Below, in pieces: positions 32,879 through 44,232 of a DNA stretch of 64,000 nt. The stretch comes from Galeopsis tetrahit (taxonomy: Eukaryota > Streptophyta > Magnoliopsida > Lamiales > Lamiaceae). The notes under the pieces are model-generated. The model did no database searches. It had not been told where the DNA came from and was given only the letters and a program-made list of their open reading frames with translations. The translations under genes were made by a program, and so were the position numbers. Numbering within the stretch: the first letter of the stretch is position 1; every line of letters starts with the position of its first letter. The DNA is taken from contig OY776120.1 of the NCBI GenBank assembly GCA_963675135.1, positions 61,252,063 through 61,316,062 of the forward strand, written 5' to 3'.

Positions 32879-35281
32879 ATGAGTGCTAATATGCGTAAGT
32901 TGCCTAAGTTTTCAGTGGAAGATTATGATTACTGGAAGATCAGGATGAGGAAGAATCTCACATCAGTCCACTACAAGATGTGGTCTGTAATCACAGAAGG
33001 CCCGATCACCATCATGACAGTCAACACTGCAAATGGTGATCCAGAAGTTCCAGTTGGAGAACTGGTTCCCAAGCCCATGAAGGATCTCACACCAGAAGAG
33101 ATGAAGCAATCAAACCTTGATAGCATTGCTCAAGATTACATAATGCAAACTCTTCCAAATGAGTACATTGCAAAGGTAATCCATTGTGAGTCAGCCAAAG
33201 AGATGTGGGAGGCATTGGCACTTCTCTGTGAAGGAACTGAGCTGATCAAAGAGTCCAAGTTGTCTACAGCAGTCAAGAAGTTCGAACACTTCAAGATGCA
33301 ACCAGAAGAGTCTATTGATCAGTTAGACAACAGATTTACCAAGATCATCAATGAGATAGAATCTCTGGGCAAGAAATACACAAATAGAGAGAAAAATTTA
33401 AAGATCTTAGATTCTCTAACCAAGAAATGGAGACTCAAGAAGACCATCATCAAAGATACTCAAGATATCAAGAAGTGGTCTGCCCAAACTCTATTTCAGA
33501 ACCTGAAAGCCCATGAATATGATCTTGAAAGAGAAGAGAACTCAGGAAGTGATGAGCCAACTGCAACCCCATCTACCTCCAAGACTGTAGCCTTCAAGGC
33601 AGCCAATACAAAAGTTGCAAACACCTCATCTGGCAAGACCTCTCTGAAAACAGAAGACTGTGAAGGATCAGACATGAGCCTAAAAGAGCAAATGGCACTT
33701 ATGATCAAAAGATTTGAAAGGATGAACACCCTCAACAGTAAATATAGAAAATTCTATAGAAACTACAAAGATAGAAGAGCAAGTTCACCCTCCAGAGGTT
33801 CCAGAGAAAGAACACCAGAAAGACATCCTAGAAAAGATGTGGAGTCATCTGACAGCCGAGGATCTAGAAGAAGAGATGCTACTCCTCCAAGGAGAGGCAA
33901 CTCAAATCAGAAACCTGGATCTTGCTTCAACTGTGGCAAACCAGAACACTATGTCTATGAATGTCCTGAGCTGGATTTGGATGACAAGAAAGAAAGAAGG
34001 CCAAGAAGAACCTCAGACAAAAAGGCAATGGTGACTGAAGAATCTGAATATCAAAGTGATGAACTTCCTACATCACCAGACGATCAAATCTTTTCAGATG
34101 ATTCAGACGATCTAGCTATGATGGCCATAGGAGAAAATGAGGTAAACTCTTATACTACTACTTTCCATTCACCTATTTTCTCACAAACAGATGACATAAA
34201 CTCATCTGAAGGCGAATCAGAAGACACCTATTATCAATCTTTAAGAAAGGTAAAAGGTGATCTGGATATTGCCACTAGAGCCTTTATAGAAGTGGAAGAG
34301 GAGAATAAGGACTTAAGGAAAGAAATTGCTAGGTTGAAAAAGGTAAAGTTTGATAACACCCCTGAGTTAGTCACCATGAATGAAAGGTTGACCAAAGAAG
34401 TGGAACTTCTTAAAGAAGAAAATACCACAACAACTCAGTTGTATGAGGGGATGTTAGAAACTCAAGCCTTAGAAACCAAAGAATTTCGTATACTTCAGTC
34501 TAAGTTCGATGATCTCTTCCAAACACATAAGCTCTTAGAAAAGGAGAAGGAATGCTTAGATCGAAAAATATTATAATTCAATAAAGCTTCGACTACTATT
34601 GAAAGTATCTCTGAGTATTATAGATCAAGTGGCAATAAGATGGGTTTAGGTTATGAACTTAATCCATCAACATCCTCTCCAGCTGGGGGTAGTACACCTA
34701 ACCAGTGCACTACTCAGACACATGAACAGGGTGAGTGTTCTAAACACAATGAACTCAATATGAACCAAAAGGCATCTGTACCAGCTAAGGCTAACTATCC
34801 CAAAACCAAGAATGGTAAAGGACAAGCTAACCCCAAGCCTGTACAGAGGAACAGCAAACAGCCTAGACCATCTCGGCTGAGACAGTCTCAGCTGTATGCT
34901 GCTCCAGCCAAGAAGAAGAAATCTTCTTCAAACAAATCTGTTCTCTTTGCACCCCCTATCTCTTATGATATTGTGAGAACAGAAGAGTATGGTCCATATA
35001 ATCGTGTGCATCGACCAGCTAATGCACCCAGGCCGAATGTAACTAGTCAAAAGATCATGTATGTACACTCCTATAAAGGGAAACCATTTGACTACTACTT
35101 AGCTGACACCAAGAACAAATCAGATCAGTCCAAGGTGCTGACTGGTAAGATTTGGTTCTGTGATGCCCGAGGGAAACAACTCAAATGTTCAAGGTTGTTT
35201 AAACGACCAATGTATATGTGGGTTCCCAAGGGTAGTACTAACACCCAAGGACCCAAAACAAAATGGGTACCTAAAACTTAA
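32879..35281 (+). pseudogene. gag: A2 gag with one internal nonsense codon
   Basis: The ATG at 32879 starts the same protein as A1 gag. The frame stops at TAA 34574-34576, where A1 has GAA, and then continues open to the family's own TAA at 35279-35281. So about 565 residues are made, including the capsid region and zinc knuckle but not the basic tail. The knuckle reads CFNCGKPEHYVYEC, keeping the CCHC ligands but with Glu in place of the usual Gly before His. This nonsense codon is the clearest defect of A2. Particles would need a helper copy or readthrough. Confidence 0.88.
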
Positions 35282-38200
35282 CTTTTCTTGCAGGAAAGGA
35301 AGGACCTATACAAAAGAGGAGGTCTAGCAGGAGAAACTTGGTACATAGATAGTGGATGCTCAACTCACATGACAGGAACCAAAACCCTGCTGACCAACTA
35401 CTTAGAGAAGAAAGGTCCAAAAGTTTTCTTTGGTGATAACGCGCACGGTAACACAAAAGGATATGGCACCCTTAAAAATGGTGACATTGAGGTACATGAT
35501 GTATCATATGTAGAAGGTCTTAAGTTTAATCTATTATCTGTTTCTCACTTTTGTGACACTGGTTATTCAGTTAAATTCTCTAAAGATGAATGTCTCATAA
35601 GTGATAAAAGAACAAAACAAAACCTTCTAACAGGATCTAGAAAGGGAAGTATGTATCTTGCAAATTGGAACAGCTGTCCTAAGGATACATGTCTGCTTGT
35701 GAAGAGCCCTAAAGATGTCAGCTGGCTATGGCACAAACGTCTTAGCCATCTGAACTTTAAGACTATGAACAAGTTAGCAAGGGAATCCTTAGTTGATGGT
35801 CTGCCTAATGAACTCTACTGTAAAGATCAGGTTTGTGATGCATGTCAACAAGGAAAGCAAATAAAGGTCTCCTTCAAGACCAAGAAGACAGCATCAACAA
35901 GCAGAGCTCTTGAATTGCTTCACATGGATCTCTTTGGACCAATCACTCCAACCACTCTAACAGGAAGGAAGTACACTCTTATTGTTGTAGATGATTATTC
36001 CAAGTTTACTTGGGTTATCTTCCTATACAAGAAGAGTGAAACACAGCAGAAGCTACCTGAATTATTGAAGAGGATCCAAGTAGAGAAAGGAGAACCAATC
36101 GTGAAAATTAGAAGTGACAAAGGCACTGAATTCATTAACTCTTATATAATTGCCTATTGTACTTCTAATGGTATTCAGCACGAGACAAGTGCAGCAAGAA
36201 CACCACAACAGAATGGTGTAGCCGAAAGAAGAGTCAGAACACTCAAAGAAGCTGCCAGAACACTCCTTGCTGAATTCTCTACTCCCAAGAAGCTATGGGC
36301 AGAAGCCATCAACACAGCTTGTCACACTCAAAACAGGTCAGGTATTCATAAAACACATGAGAAAACCCCATATGAACTGTGGAAAGGAAGAAAACCTAGA
36401 GTATCTTACTTTCATATATTTGGTTGTAAGTGTTTCATTCACAACAATGGGAAGAGTAAGTTGAATGCTTTTGATGCCAAAGCAGATGAAGGGATATTCT
36501 TAGGATACTCCTCAACTAGCAAAGCATTTAGAGTACTCAACAAACGAACCCTTCTTGTGGAAGAAACACCTCATGTTGTTTTTGATGAATCTTGTGAAAA
36601 GAATGCAGTAGAAACAACCTCAGCTACAGAACAGATGAAGAAACTAGTGATCAAGAAGAGGTCTGATGAATTTATTGAAGTCAATGAACCATTCCCTGAA
36701 GAACCAGAGGAAGATAAGCCTCATAGACCTGTCACTAGATCTCAAACTCAAGCAAGGCAAGCTGACCAGAATCAAGATGCATCAATTCCAAATGCCAGGG
36801 GGAATGATCTCTTTGACACTCAAGATACAGAAGATGATCGAACTTATCAAGTCAACCCTCCTGATGACACTAGATCAAATGAGGATCCAAACTCATCCAA
36901 CACAGATACTCCTGTGAGGCATACATGGAGGAACAACCATCCATCAAACCTCATCTTAGGAGGAGCAGAATCAGGTGTCAAGACCAGAAGACAACTGAAT
37001 CAGAATTCTCAATCATCTATGTTCTGCTGGTGTGCTTTCCTGTCCAACATTGAACCAGCTGACATAGAAGAAGCAATGACAGATAGCAATTGGATCACTG
37101 CTATGCAAGAAGAACTAAACCAATTCGAAAGAAATGAAGTCTGGGAATTGGTAGATCGTCCTGAAAACCACAATGTAGTAGGAACAAAGTGGGTATTCAA
37201 GAACAAGAAGGACGAAAATGATGTGATAACTAGAAATAAGGCAAGACTAGTTGCAAAAGGATACTCACAATCTGAAGGGATTGACTATGATGAAACCTTT
37301 GCACCAGTAGCCAGATTAGAAGCCATTCGACTATTTCTAGCTTATGCATCATATATGGGCTTCAAGGTATATCAAATGGATGTCAAGAGTGCTTTTCTAA
37401 ATGGTATTCTGATAGAAGAAGTATATGTAGAGCAGCCTCCAGGATTTGAAAAAGGTGATCAAGTATATCGATTGAAGAAGGCTCTCTATGGTCTAAAACA
37501 AGCCCCTAGAGCTTGGTATGACACATTGTCACAATTCCTACTTGAAAATGGATATACAAAAGGCAAAGTTGATAGAACTCTCTTCAGAATACAAGAAGGA
37601 GAAGACATTTTAATGGTACAAATATATGTAGATGACATCATATTTGGATCACCCAATCAAGAAATGTGCAAAAAGTTCTCTGAACTTATGCAAGGAAAAT
37701 TCGAAATGAGCATGATGGGTGAGATGAATTATTTCCTAGGACTTCAAGTCAAGCAGAGTCCAGAAGGGATCTTCATCAACCAGTCCAAGTATACCAAGAG
37801 TCTGCTAGAAAGATTCAAAGCTCTACAAAGCAAGACTGCAAGGATTCCAATGATGACATCTTTCAAAATGGAACCAGATGAGTCTGGACAGGCAGTTGAT
37901 CAAGCTGAATATAGAGCACTGATTGGATCTTTACTATATCTTACAGCCAGCAGACCAGACATAACATTTGCTGTAGGAGTATGTGCTAGGTTTCAAGCAA
38001 ACCCAAAGCAAAGTCATCTAGAAGCAGCAAGGAAGATTCTCAAGTACCTAAAAGGATCAGTCAACCTAGGTCTATGGTACTCTGCTGATGACAATCTAGA
38101 ATTGAGTGGCTATTCTGACTCAGACTTTGGAGGATGCAGAATTGATAGGAAGTCCACATCAGGAACCTGTCAATTTCTAGGAAACAAGCTGATATCATGG

Positions 38201-38572
38201 TTCTCTAAGAAGCAAACCTCAGTTGCAACCTCCACCACTGAAGCAGAATACATGGCAGCTGGTAGTTGTTGTAGTCAGCTGCTCTGGCTAGTTCAACAAC
38301 TCAAGGATTACAATGTAGAGGCAAGAGAAGTCCCTATTTATTGTGATAGCAGCAGCGCCATTGCCATCACTCAAAATCCAGTCCTCCACACAAGGTGCAA
38401 GCATGTCGACATTAGACACCACTTCATAAGAGATCACCTTGAAAAGAAGGACATCAAGATGGAGAAAATTCACACAGATATCCAAAGAGCAGACATCTTG
38501 ACTAAGCCCCTAGCTGAAGACAGGTTCAAGACCTTATGTTACAGCTTAGGACTCCTGGACCCAAGCACATGA
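35282..38572 (+). CDS. pol: A2 pol (protease, integrase, RT, RNase H), intact
   Basis: Open from just after gag's TAA to TGA at 38570, about 1,096 codons, in the same frame as gag and with no ATG at its start. Motifs by residue counted from 35288: protease WYIDSGCSTHMTG about 18-30; integrase zinc region WLWHKRLSHLNF about 146 with CDACQQGK; integrase core MDLFGP about 211, RSDKGTEF about 275 and NGVAERRV about 309, so the DD35E triad is complete; RT QMDVKSAFLNG and YVDDIIF about 779; RNase H GYSDSDFGGC about 940; tail LLDPST. Expression must use stop readthrough, splicing or reinitiation. TTTTCTTGCAG just before GAAAGG looks like a 3' splice site. Confidence 0.92.
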   Translation, partial: LFLQERKDLYKRGGLAGETWYIDSGCSTHMTGTKTLLTNYLEKKGPKVFFGDNAHGNTKGYGTLKNGDIEVHDVSYVEGLKFNLLSVSHFCDTGYSVKFSKDECLISDKRTKQNLLTGSRKGSMYLANWNSCPKDTCLLVKSPKDVSWLWHKRLSHLNFKTMNKLARESLVDGLPNELYCKDQVCDACQQGKQIKVSFKTKKTASTSRALELLHMDLFGPITPTTLTGRKYTLIVVDDYSKFTWVIFLYKKSETQQKLPELLKRIQVEKGEPIVKIRSDKGTEFINSYIIAYCTSNGIQHETSAARTPQQNGVAERRVRTLKEAARTLLAEFSTPKKLWAEAINTACHTQNRSGIHKTHEKTPYELWKGRKPRVSYFHIFGCKCFIHNNGKSKLNAFDAKADEGIFLGYSSTSKAFRVLNKRTLLVEETPHVVFDESCEKNAVETTSATEQMKKLVIKKRSDEFIEVNEPFPEEPEEDKPHRPVTRSQTQARQADQNQDASIPNARGNDLFDTQDTEDDRTYQVNPPDDTRSNEDPNSSNTDTPVRHTWRNNHPSNLILGGAESGVKTRRQLNQNSQSSMFCWCAFLSNIEPADIEEAMTDSNWITAMQEELNQFERNEVWELVDRPENHNVVGTKWVFKNKKDENDVITRNKARLVAKGYSQSEGIDYDETFAPVARLEAIRLFLAYASYMGFKVYQMDVKSAFLNGILIEEVYVEQPPGFEKGDQVYRLKKALYGLKQAPRAWYDTLSQFLLENGYTKGKVDRTLFRIQEGEDILMVQIYVDDIIFGSPNQEMCKKFSELMQGKFEMSMMGEMNYFLGLQVKQSPEGIFINQSKYTKSLLERFKALQSKTARIPMMTSFKMEPDESGQAVDQAEYRALIGSLLYLTASRPDITFAVGVCARFQANPKQSHLEAARKILKYLKGSVNLGLWYSADDNLELSGYSDSDFGGCRIDRKSTSGTCQFLGNKLISWFSKKQTSVATSTTEAEYMAAGSCCSQLLWLVQQLKDYNVEAREVPIYCDSSSAIAITQNPVLHTRCKHVDIRHHFIRDHLEKKDIKMEKIHTDIQRADILTKPLAEDRFKTLCYSLGLLDPST

Positions 38573-39238
38573 AGAAGGAGAAAACAGCTGAAAACCTCAG
38601 CTGACCCAAGTGCAGCAGACTAGGAGAATCAGATGAGGTGAATAGACACCCTCATCTTCAGGTAAGTTCTATCCCAATGAAGACAAATAGAGCTGAGGGA
38701 AAACTTAGAGTTATCTAATCAAGGGGGAATCAATGATACCTTAAGAATCCTTGATGAAATACTCTAAAATCTGCATTGCATAATATACATATACATATAT
38801 ATAGCAGACTTGAACAAAGCTATTTGATCTTCCTACTCTAAGCAATGTACAACTATGTATATTAATAAACTATTCTTCATAAAATACTTTATTCATATAC
38901 ATAAATACAGTATACTAAGTGAGTCATACTTGGCTGGATTAATACACCATCCTCACCGACTCAACAGTATGCATGCACAGTACGGATTTCAAATAACTCA
39001 TGGTCAAAATTCATAATTTCTGCATTCCATTAGATAAAGTCTGAATATCCTTAAATGTGAACCCTTGGATCAAGAAACTCACTGCTGATCTTAAAGAATC
39101 ACTTTTCAGAAATTCAGACCTATCATCCCTATAGTTTTGTCATCTTTCTCTCCACTACCTCATTTCTACCTCTATAAAAGGAGAAGTTATGAGAACACCT
39201 AAGAACACAAAACACCTAACACTTTTCTTATTTCAGGT

Positions 39239-39379
39239 ATGGAGACAGTTGAAAGAAGAGATGGAATGGAGATCATTCTTCAACCAAAATCTTGGGTAAA
39301 GGAGATGAAGATTTGTCCAGAAGATGAAGATGATGCAGATCCATGGCTTACTCAACATGAGTATGTTCATGAAAGCTAA
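39239..39379 (+). CDS. A2 small ORF of unknown function (46 aa)
   Basis: The counterpart of A1 13088-13234, starting METVERRDGMEIILQPKSW. It has the same acceptor-like TTATTTCAG just before the ATG and the same TATA-like box about 60 bases upstream. A 6-bp in-frame difference and several replacements separate the copies. No known domain is recognised and coding status is uncertain. Confidence 0.3.
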   Translation: METVERRDGMEIILQPKSWVKEMKICPEDEDDADPWLTQHEYVHES

Positions 39380-40218
39380 AGGAAGAAGAGACGTTCTTGT
39401 TGAAAGCTAAAGGAGGAAGAGATGCAGAGGACAAAGTAGCAAACAAGCAGAGCTTCTTCTCCAGAAGGAAGTTCTACATGGAGAGCTTGTTATCAAAAGC
39501 TACTGTGTCTAAACAGAACATGAAGGCTGAGTCCATGGCCCTCTCTTCAACTCCATTGAAGCACCCCTCAACCTTCCTTCCCCTTCTAGAGAAGCGAAGA
39601 AATTCAACAAGAGCACATTAGATGCTACATCCCATCTGATGATGAGGAACATCCGATGGTGAGGAACATTTAAATCAGTGGGACTACGTCTAGACTAGCT
39701 CCACTTGATTTGAAGAAGGAGCTGACAGATCCATCAAACCAGGTTGGATCATCACTCACAATAAAGCTGGAAGGATCCATCCAGGTTGGATCATGAGAGC
39801 AAACACAGTTTCCTCTACTCAGCTGATCAGAAGACCAACTCAGCTGACCAGAAGACTTTTCAAAGACAATCAGCAGACATCTTGAAGAACTCAGAAGACC
39901 TCACTCTGCTGATCAAATCACACAAATTTAGAGTATAATGACTAGTCTTGATCATGTAATTCATTCTAGATTTATTCCTGAATGTAATTAAACAAATTGG
40001 CTTATATAAGGAATGCAATTTTCTTATAAAAAAACGGCCTTGATGATCAATTCTTACCATAAATTAAGTCTCAACGGCTATTTTTGGTAATGATGTCATT
40101 AATACTCAAGTATCACATCGCCAGCAAATCAACAATTGCCAAATGGCATAACCAGCCGGCAAATTTAAGAAATCAAAGAAAGAAATCTTGGGCTCTACTC
40201 CAAATTCAAACGCAAATC

Positions 40219-40346
40219 TGACCGTTAGATCAAATTCTGTGGAGTATATATATATTCACATCCCTAATCCCTGCCACTCTTATTACTCAATTACTCACAT
40301 TACTCTCTCTCGTTCTGCAAATCTCTTTCAAGCCTTCAAACCCTAA
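40219..40346 (+). promoter_or_regulatory. Candidate internal promoter and leader of A2 third ORF
   Basis: A reverse MSA box TGACCGTTAGA (40219-40229), TATATATATA (40245-40254), a CT-rich leader and a telo-box AAACCCTAA (40338-40346), with the ATG at 40362. The boxes keep the same order as in A1 although the surrounding bases have changed. Confidence 0.6.
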
Positions 40347-40361
40347 CACTCAGACTCTACT

Positions 40362-43300
40362 ATGGCAATCATTGAAATTTACGACGAGAAGACCAAGAAT
40401 ACTGGCACCTTGGATGCTGCAAAGTGGTCCAAGGAAGGGAAGATTTTTACGGAGAATGCTCTGTTTTTCAAAGGAAAACACACAGATGAGAACAAGGAGA
40501 TACTGCTTCGGTGCGTCAATCTTAAACTCAGGGACTTTTTGGAAGCAGCTCCGACTAATGTCTATGAACAAGACGTTCTGACATTCTATGCAAACGCCGT
40601 GATGAAGGGTTCTCATGTTGAAAGTGTCATGAGCGGACACAAAGTCAAAGTTACAAGGGAAATTCTTCAGGAATTGTTTGGCCTTTCAAGGGGGAAAATA
40701 AATATCTCCAACTACATCATGAATAAAGAAAAAGAGTATATGGAGATGTTTACTGGTGGGCGAATCAAGGCTACTGATGCAACTGGACTAAAGAAATCCC
40801 AACTTGAACCAAAATTCCAAACCTTGTTGGATATTGCAGGGAAGATGTTACTTGGTAACACATTCAGCCATGATGCTGTTACTACTTTAAAGGTTCGAGT
40901 AATGGCTGCAATCTGGGATCAGATCGATGGAGACTGGCAAGGACTATTCTTAGAAAGAATTGCTCTTGAGGCAAAGAAAGTCACTTTGGACTTACAATCA
41001 AAGGTATGGAAGGTAGCAGCCACAGTCAGCTTTGTCAACAAGCTGAGCATCATCCTTCCAGATATTCTCCCAAAGAAGTACAAGATGGGACCTCATAAGA
41101 CCTTTCACATCTCCAAATATTATTTGAGAAAGGAAGCTCTTGCTGAGGCAGAAAGGTTAAAAGAAGAGAAGAGGAAGCTGTTGGCTGAGAAGGCAGCACA
41201 AGAGTCTGATCATGACTCTGCTGAAGAAGAGGAGCCAACCAAAGAAGAGGCTCAGAAGAAGGTTGCTGAGGATGATGATGATGATGACAATCAGACCTTA
41301 GCACAAAGACGATATCTAATCAGATCTGGGCTCATCTCCCCATCTGATTCAGATGCTACTCCCACTGCCTCTCCCTTGAAGAAGGCAGGTACCTCTAAAC
41401 CCTCTCCTTCTTTTACTCCTTCTAAATTATCAAAGGGTCAGAAGAGAAAGAAGAATAATTCTTCTTCCAACAAAAAGTCCAAGAAATCGAGGCTTCATAC
41501 TCCCATATTAATAGCCCCGATTGCATCCTTCAACCCTTCTGATGATTCCACCTCATCTGACCACTCAAATACTGATATCCAAATCCCTGCTGATACTCAC
41601 ACAGCAGAGGAACAAGCTCCACCTACCTCAACCCCAGAAACCCTATTGCCTAACCCTGCTGATGTTCAAGATCCACGTGTTCAAACTTCTACTGATCTTC
41701 ATGAAGGCACCATACCAGACCAGCAGACCCAAACCCCTGCTGATGAACAGACGACTAAAGATCAAGAACATATCACTTCCCAAATCCCTGCTGATACTCA
41801 CACAGCAGAGGAAACTACCCCACATACTCAAACTCCTACCATCATTATTGCTTCTGTTCCAGAAGACATGGCACCAGCAGACCTTGCTCAAGCTGGTACC
41901 TCTCAACCTCAATCCAGAATGGTACACTATCCTATGTGCACAAGGGAGAAGATAATGAGGATGAAGATAGCAAATCTGCTCAAGTCTACTATTCCTGGTA
42001 TTGATGAGGAATCAGTTCAGTTCGAACAAATTCTCAGAATCTGCACCTGGATTGAACTCAGGAGAGATGATGTGGATGACCTTATTGAAGTCATGGAAGG
42101 AATGGGAGGAAAAGCTAATTTCCTCGACTGGGAAATGGAGCAAAAAGAAGTTGCTCAAGTCACATCTTTTACTCAACTGCTACCTGAGGCAGCCTTTACA
42201 GCAGTATGCAACAGAATTCTAGGTATTCAACCTATCCCAGAAGACATATCAGATCATCAGGCAGCTGGCACAGCAAAAGTGATTGACTCAGCTGCGTCAG
42301 TTCCTGCAGAAGACTCCGCTGAACCAGCTGAGAGAACCGAGATTGAAAGAGAAGTAATCACTATTCCTGATCACTTCATGCCTAAGGATACTCTACCTCA
42401 CTTCATTGACAAAGGAGACACCATCATGTCTCACCTGGTTAAGGCCACTACCACATTTCTCAATGAAGAGTACCTTTCAGCTGAAGAAAGAGGCAAAGCC
42501 CTAACAGTCCATCCAAAGCCTCAAGGTACAGCCTCAACTTCTACTTCAACAGCTGACTATACGGCAGACATATGCTCACAGGTCAAGACTGCTATAGACC
42601 TACACTTTGAAAAGGGTTTAGGCCTACAGCTTGGAAGATATGTTGAAAAGGCAGTCAAGGAGCAGAGAACTCGTCTTCAAAACCAGATCATTGACATTGA
42701 GGACAAGTTTGGAGAATCTCATCACGATCAGATAAGTGAGTATCTGACCAGCATTCTGAAGATGGCAGGTGAACATTCCACCAGGTTTGCTGATCTCTAC
42801 ACCAATGAGGTCAACCGCATGGAAAACACCTACAAAACACGACTTGAAGATGCTGAAGCAAGAGCTACTGAAGGTCGAGCTCTTCTCCAATCAGCTACAG
42901 CAGAGAATGAACAACTTCAGATTCAGCTGAAGGAGACAGCAACGAGACTGGAAGCAATTACAGCTAAACTAGAAGCTGCCTCCTCCTCCAACTCTCATGC
43001 TCAGATTCTAGAACATAGCATCACACATCTGACTCATATTGGCAGAGTCAACGCCATGGCTCTTCAACAAACTCTTAGGGTGGAAATTCTGAATGCCATG
43101 AAACCTTTTGCGGCTGCACTTGCTGAAGCCAAAAAGGGGGAAGATGTATTGATAAAAGCTCTAGAGAAGACTACTGCACAGCAAGCTGTAATGGTAGTAT
43201 CTCAAGATGAGTTGAATGAAACCTTGGGTGATTTATCAAGCAAAGTCAAGAGCAAGAAAGGCAAAGGCAAAGAAATTGCTCAAGAAGACAACCAAGCTCC

Positions 43301-44021
43301 CACTCAAGCAACTGCCAAAAGCCTGCAGATCACTGCTTCTACAGAACAAGTTTCCGAGAAAAGAATGTCTAGGAAAAGGAAAGCAGATGAGCTAGCAGAA
43401 GTGCAAGCTCAGAAGTCAACTCCAGCAGAGCCCACTGCAGAAGAGAAAGAGGCTTTAGAGTTGAAGAAAAGAAAAGAGCTTGAAGCTCAAGAGCTTAAAC
43501 AAAAGAAGCTAAAAGATGCGAAGACAGTCAAAGCCAAATTTGACAGGAAGATAGCCAAACTCAGGAAAGCTCTCAAGGAGAAAGCACTGAAAGAAAATGC
43601 TCTGGCACAGAAAGATAAAGTTCTGGTGTTTGATAGCAACTATGTGGACTATCTAGCCCTTCAAGATGAGCTGCCAAGGTGGTACCCTCTGAAGAAGAAA
43701 TGGCAAATTCAACACCACATTGTAAGAAGATTTGGCCCTCTCCCAACCTATGAAGATGAATTCTTCCAGTTCAATCAATTCATGAACATTGAAGATCCAG
43801 AGTTCTGGAAAGAAGTAGTCAAGACAGCCAAAGAACTTGATAACTGCAGAATCTTAACTCCTGAAGAACCCAAATGGGATCCACCCAAACTGGATTCTGG
43901 AAGAACTGACTCCATTGAAGTCAAAAAGATCCTAGAGAAGATCTATGAAGAGGAGAATGTTACAGACCTGCAGCACATGGAAGAAGTTCGATCTCGTCTG
44001 TACCTTGCCTTCCGCATCTGA
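40362..44021 (+). CDS. A2 third ORF, intact 1,219-aa protein of unknown function
   Basis: An uninterrupted ORF with its own leader, starting MAIIEIYDEKTKNTGTLD and ending RSRLYLAFRI. Residues 1-250 form a globular-looking domain shared with B and, more weakly, D (FYANAV, HKVKVTREILQELFGL, LEPKFQTLLDIAGKMLL, RVMAAIWD). Next come an acidic Lys/Glu region with a run of Asp, a basic NKKSKKSR patch near 370 (possible nuclear signal), PADTHTAEE repeats near 406, a long coiled-coil-like segment about 754-875, RKRKAD near 1000, a Lys-rich helix about 1026-1086 and a conserved Trp-rich C-terminus (LPRWYPLKKKW). No signal peptide or membrane segment is seen. SIRE third ORFs are called envelope-like, but this looks like a nuclear or cytoplasmic coiled-coil protein. 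Confidence 0.85.
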   Translation: MAIIEIYDEKTKNTGTLDAAKWSKEGKIFTENALFFKGKHTDENKEILLRCVNLKLRDFLEAAPTNVYEQDVLTFYANAVMKGSHVESVMSGHKVKVTREILQELFGLSRGKINISNYIMNKEKEYMEMFTGGRIKATDATGLKKSQLEPKFQTLLDIAGKMLLGNTFSHDAVTTLKVRVMAAIWDQIDGDWQGLFLERIALEAKKVTLDLQSKVWKVAATVSFVNKLSIILPDILPKKYKMGPHKTFHISKYYLRKEALAEAERLKEEKRKLLAEKAAQESDHDSAEEEEPTKEEAQKKVAEDDDDDDNQTLAQRRYLIRSGLISPSDSDATPTASPLKKAGTSKPSPSFTPSKLSKGQKRKKNNSSSNKKSKKSRLHTPILIAPIASFNPSDDSTSSDHSNTDIQIPADTHTAEEQAPPTSTPETLLPNPADVQDPRVQTSTDLHEGTIPDQQTQTPADEQTTKDQEHITSQIPADTHTAEETTPHTQTPTIIIASVPEDMAPADLAQAGTSQPQSRMVHYPMCTREKIMRMKIANLLKSTIPGIDEESVQFEQILRICTWIELRRDDVDDLIEVMEGMGGKANFLDWEMEQKEVAQVTSFTQLLPEAAFTAVCNRILGIQPIPEDISDHQAAGTAKVIDSAASVPAEDSAEPAERTEIEREVITIPDHFMPKDTLPHFIDKGDTIMSHLVKATTTFLNEEYLSAEERGKALTVHPKPQGTASTSTSTADYTADICSQVKTAIDLHFEKGLGLQLGRYVEKAVKEQRTRLQNQIIDIEDKFGESHHDQISEYLTSILKMAGEHSTRFADLYTNEVNRMENTYKTRLEDAEARATEGRALLQSATAENEQLQIQLKETATRLEAITAKLEAASSSNSHAQILEHSITHLTHIGRVNAMALQQTLRVEILNAMKPFAAALAEAKKGEDVLIKALEKTTAQQAVMVVSQDELNETLGDLSSKVKSKKGKGKEIAQEDNQAPTQATAKSLQITASTEQVSEKRMSRKRKADELAEVQAQKSTPAEPTAEEKEALELKKRKELEAQELKQKKLKDAKTVKAKFDRKIAKLRKALKEKALKENALAQKDKVLVFDSNYVDYLALQDELPRWYPLKKKWQIQHHIVRRFGPLPTYEDEFFQFNQFMNIEDPEFWKEVVKTAKELDNCRILTPEEPKWDPPKLDSGRTDSIEVKKILEKIYEEENVTDLQHMEEVRSRLYLAFRI

Positions 44022-44232
44022 AGACAGAAGACCTGATGAAGACCACTTTCAAAGTCTTAATAAACTATTACTTGTAATCTGTAAAAGTTATATATATATT
44101 CAAGTTTAGTTCTCTTTGCTTTCAAGACAAACTCTCATTGTCTTCATCAGATACTTCAGTTTTTATGAAGTTTATAAACTCCTATCTTACCTTAGTAAGA
44201 GCATTTATCATAGATATAGTTTTGGCTTCATC

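Larger units (their letters stand above)
38573..40361 (+). other. A2 spacer between pol and third ORF
   Basis: Collinear with 12422-14218 of A1. It holds AATAAA-like words near 38866-38890, CTATAAAAGG at 39172-39181, the small ORF at 39239, the CAGCTGA/CAGAAGAC repeats at about 39820-39910, and the third-ORF promoter at 40219-40346. Confidence 0.6.

Noticed and set aside
40362..44021. Calling the third ORF an envelope gene
   Set aside because: No signal peptide, membrane helix or furin-like site seen; kept as unknown function.
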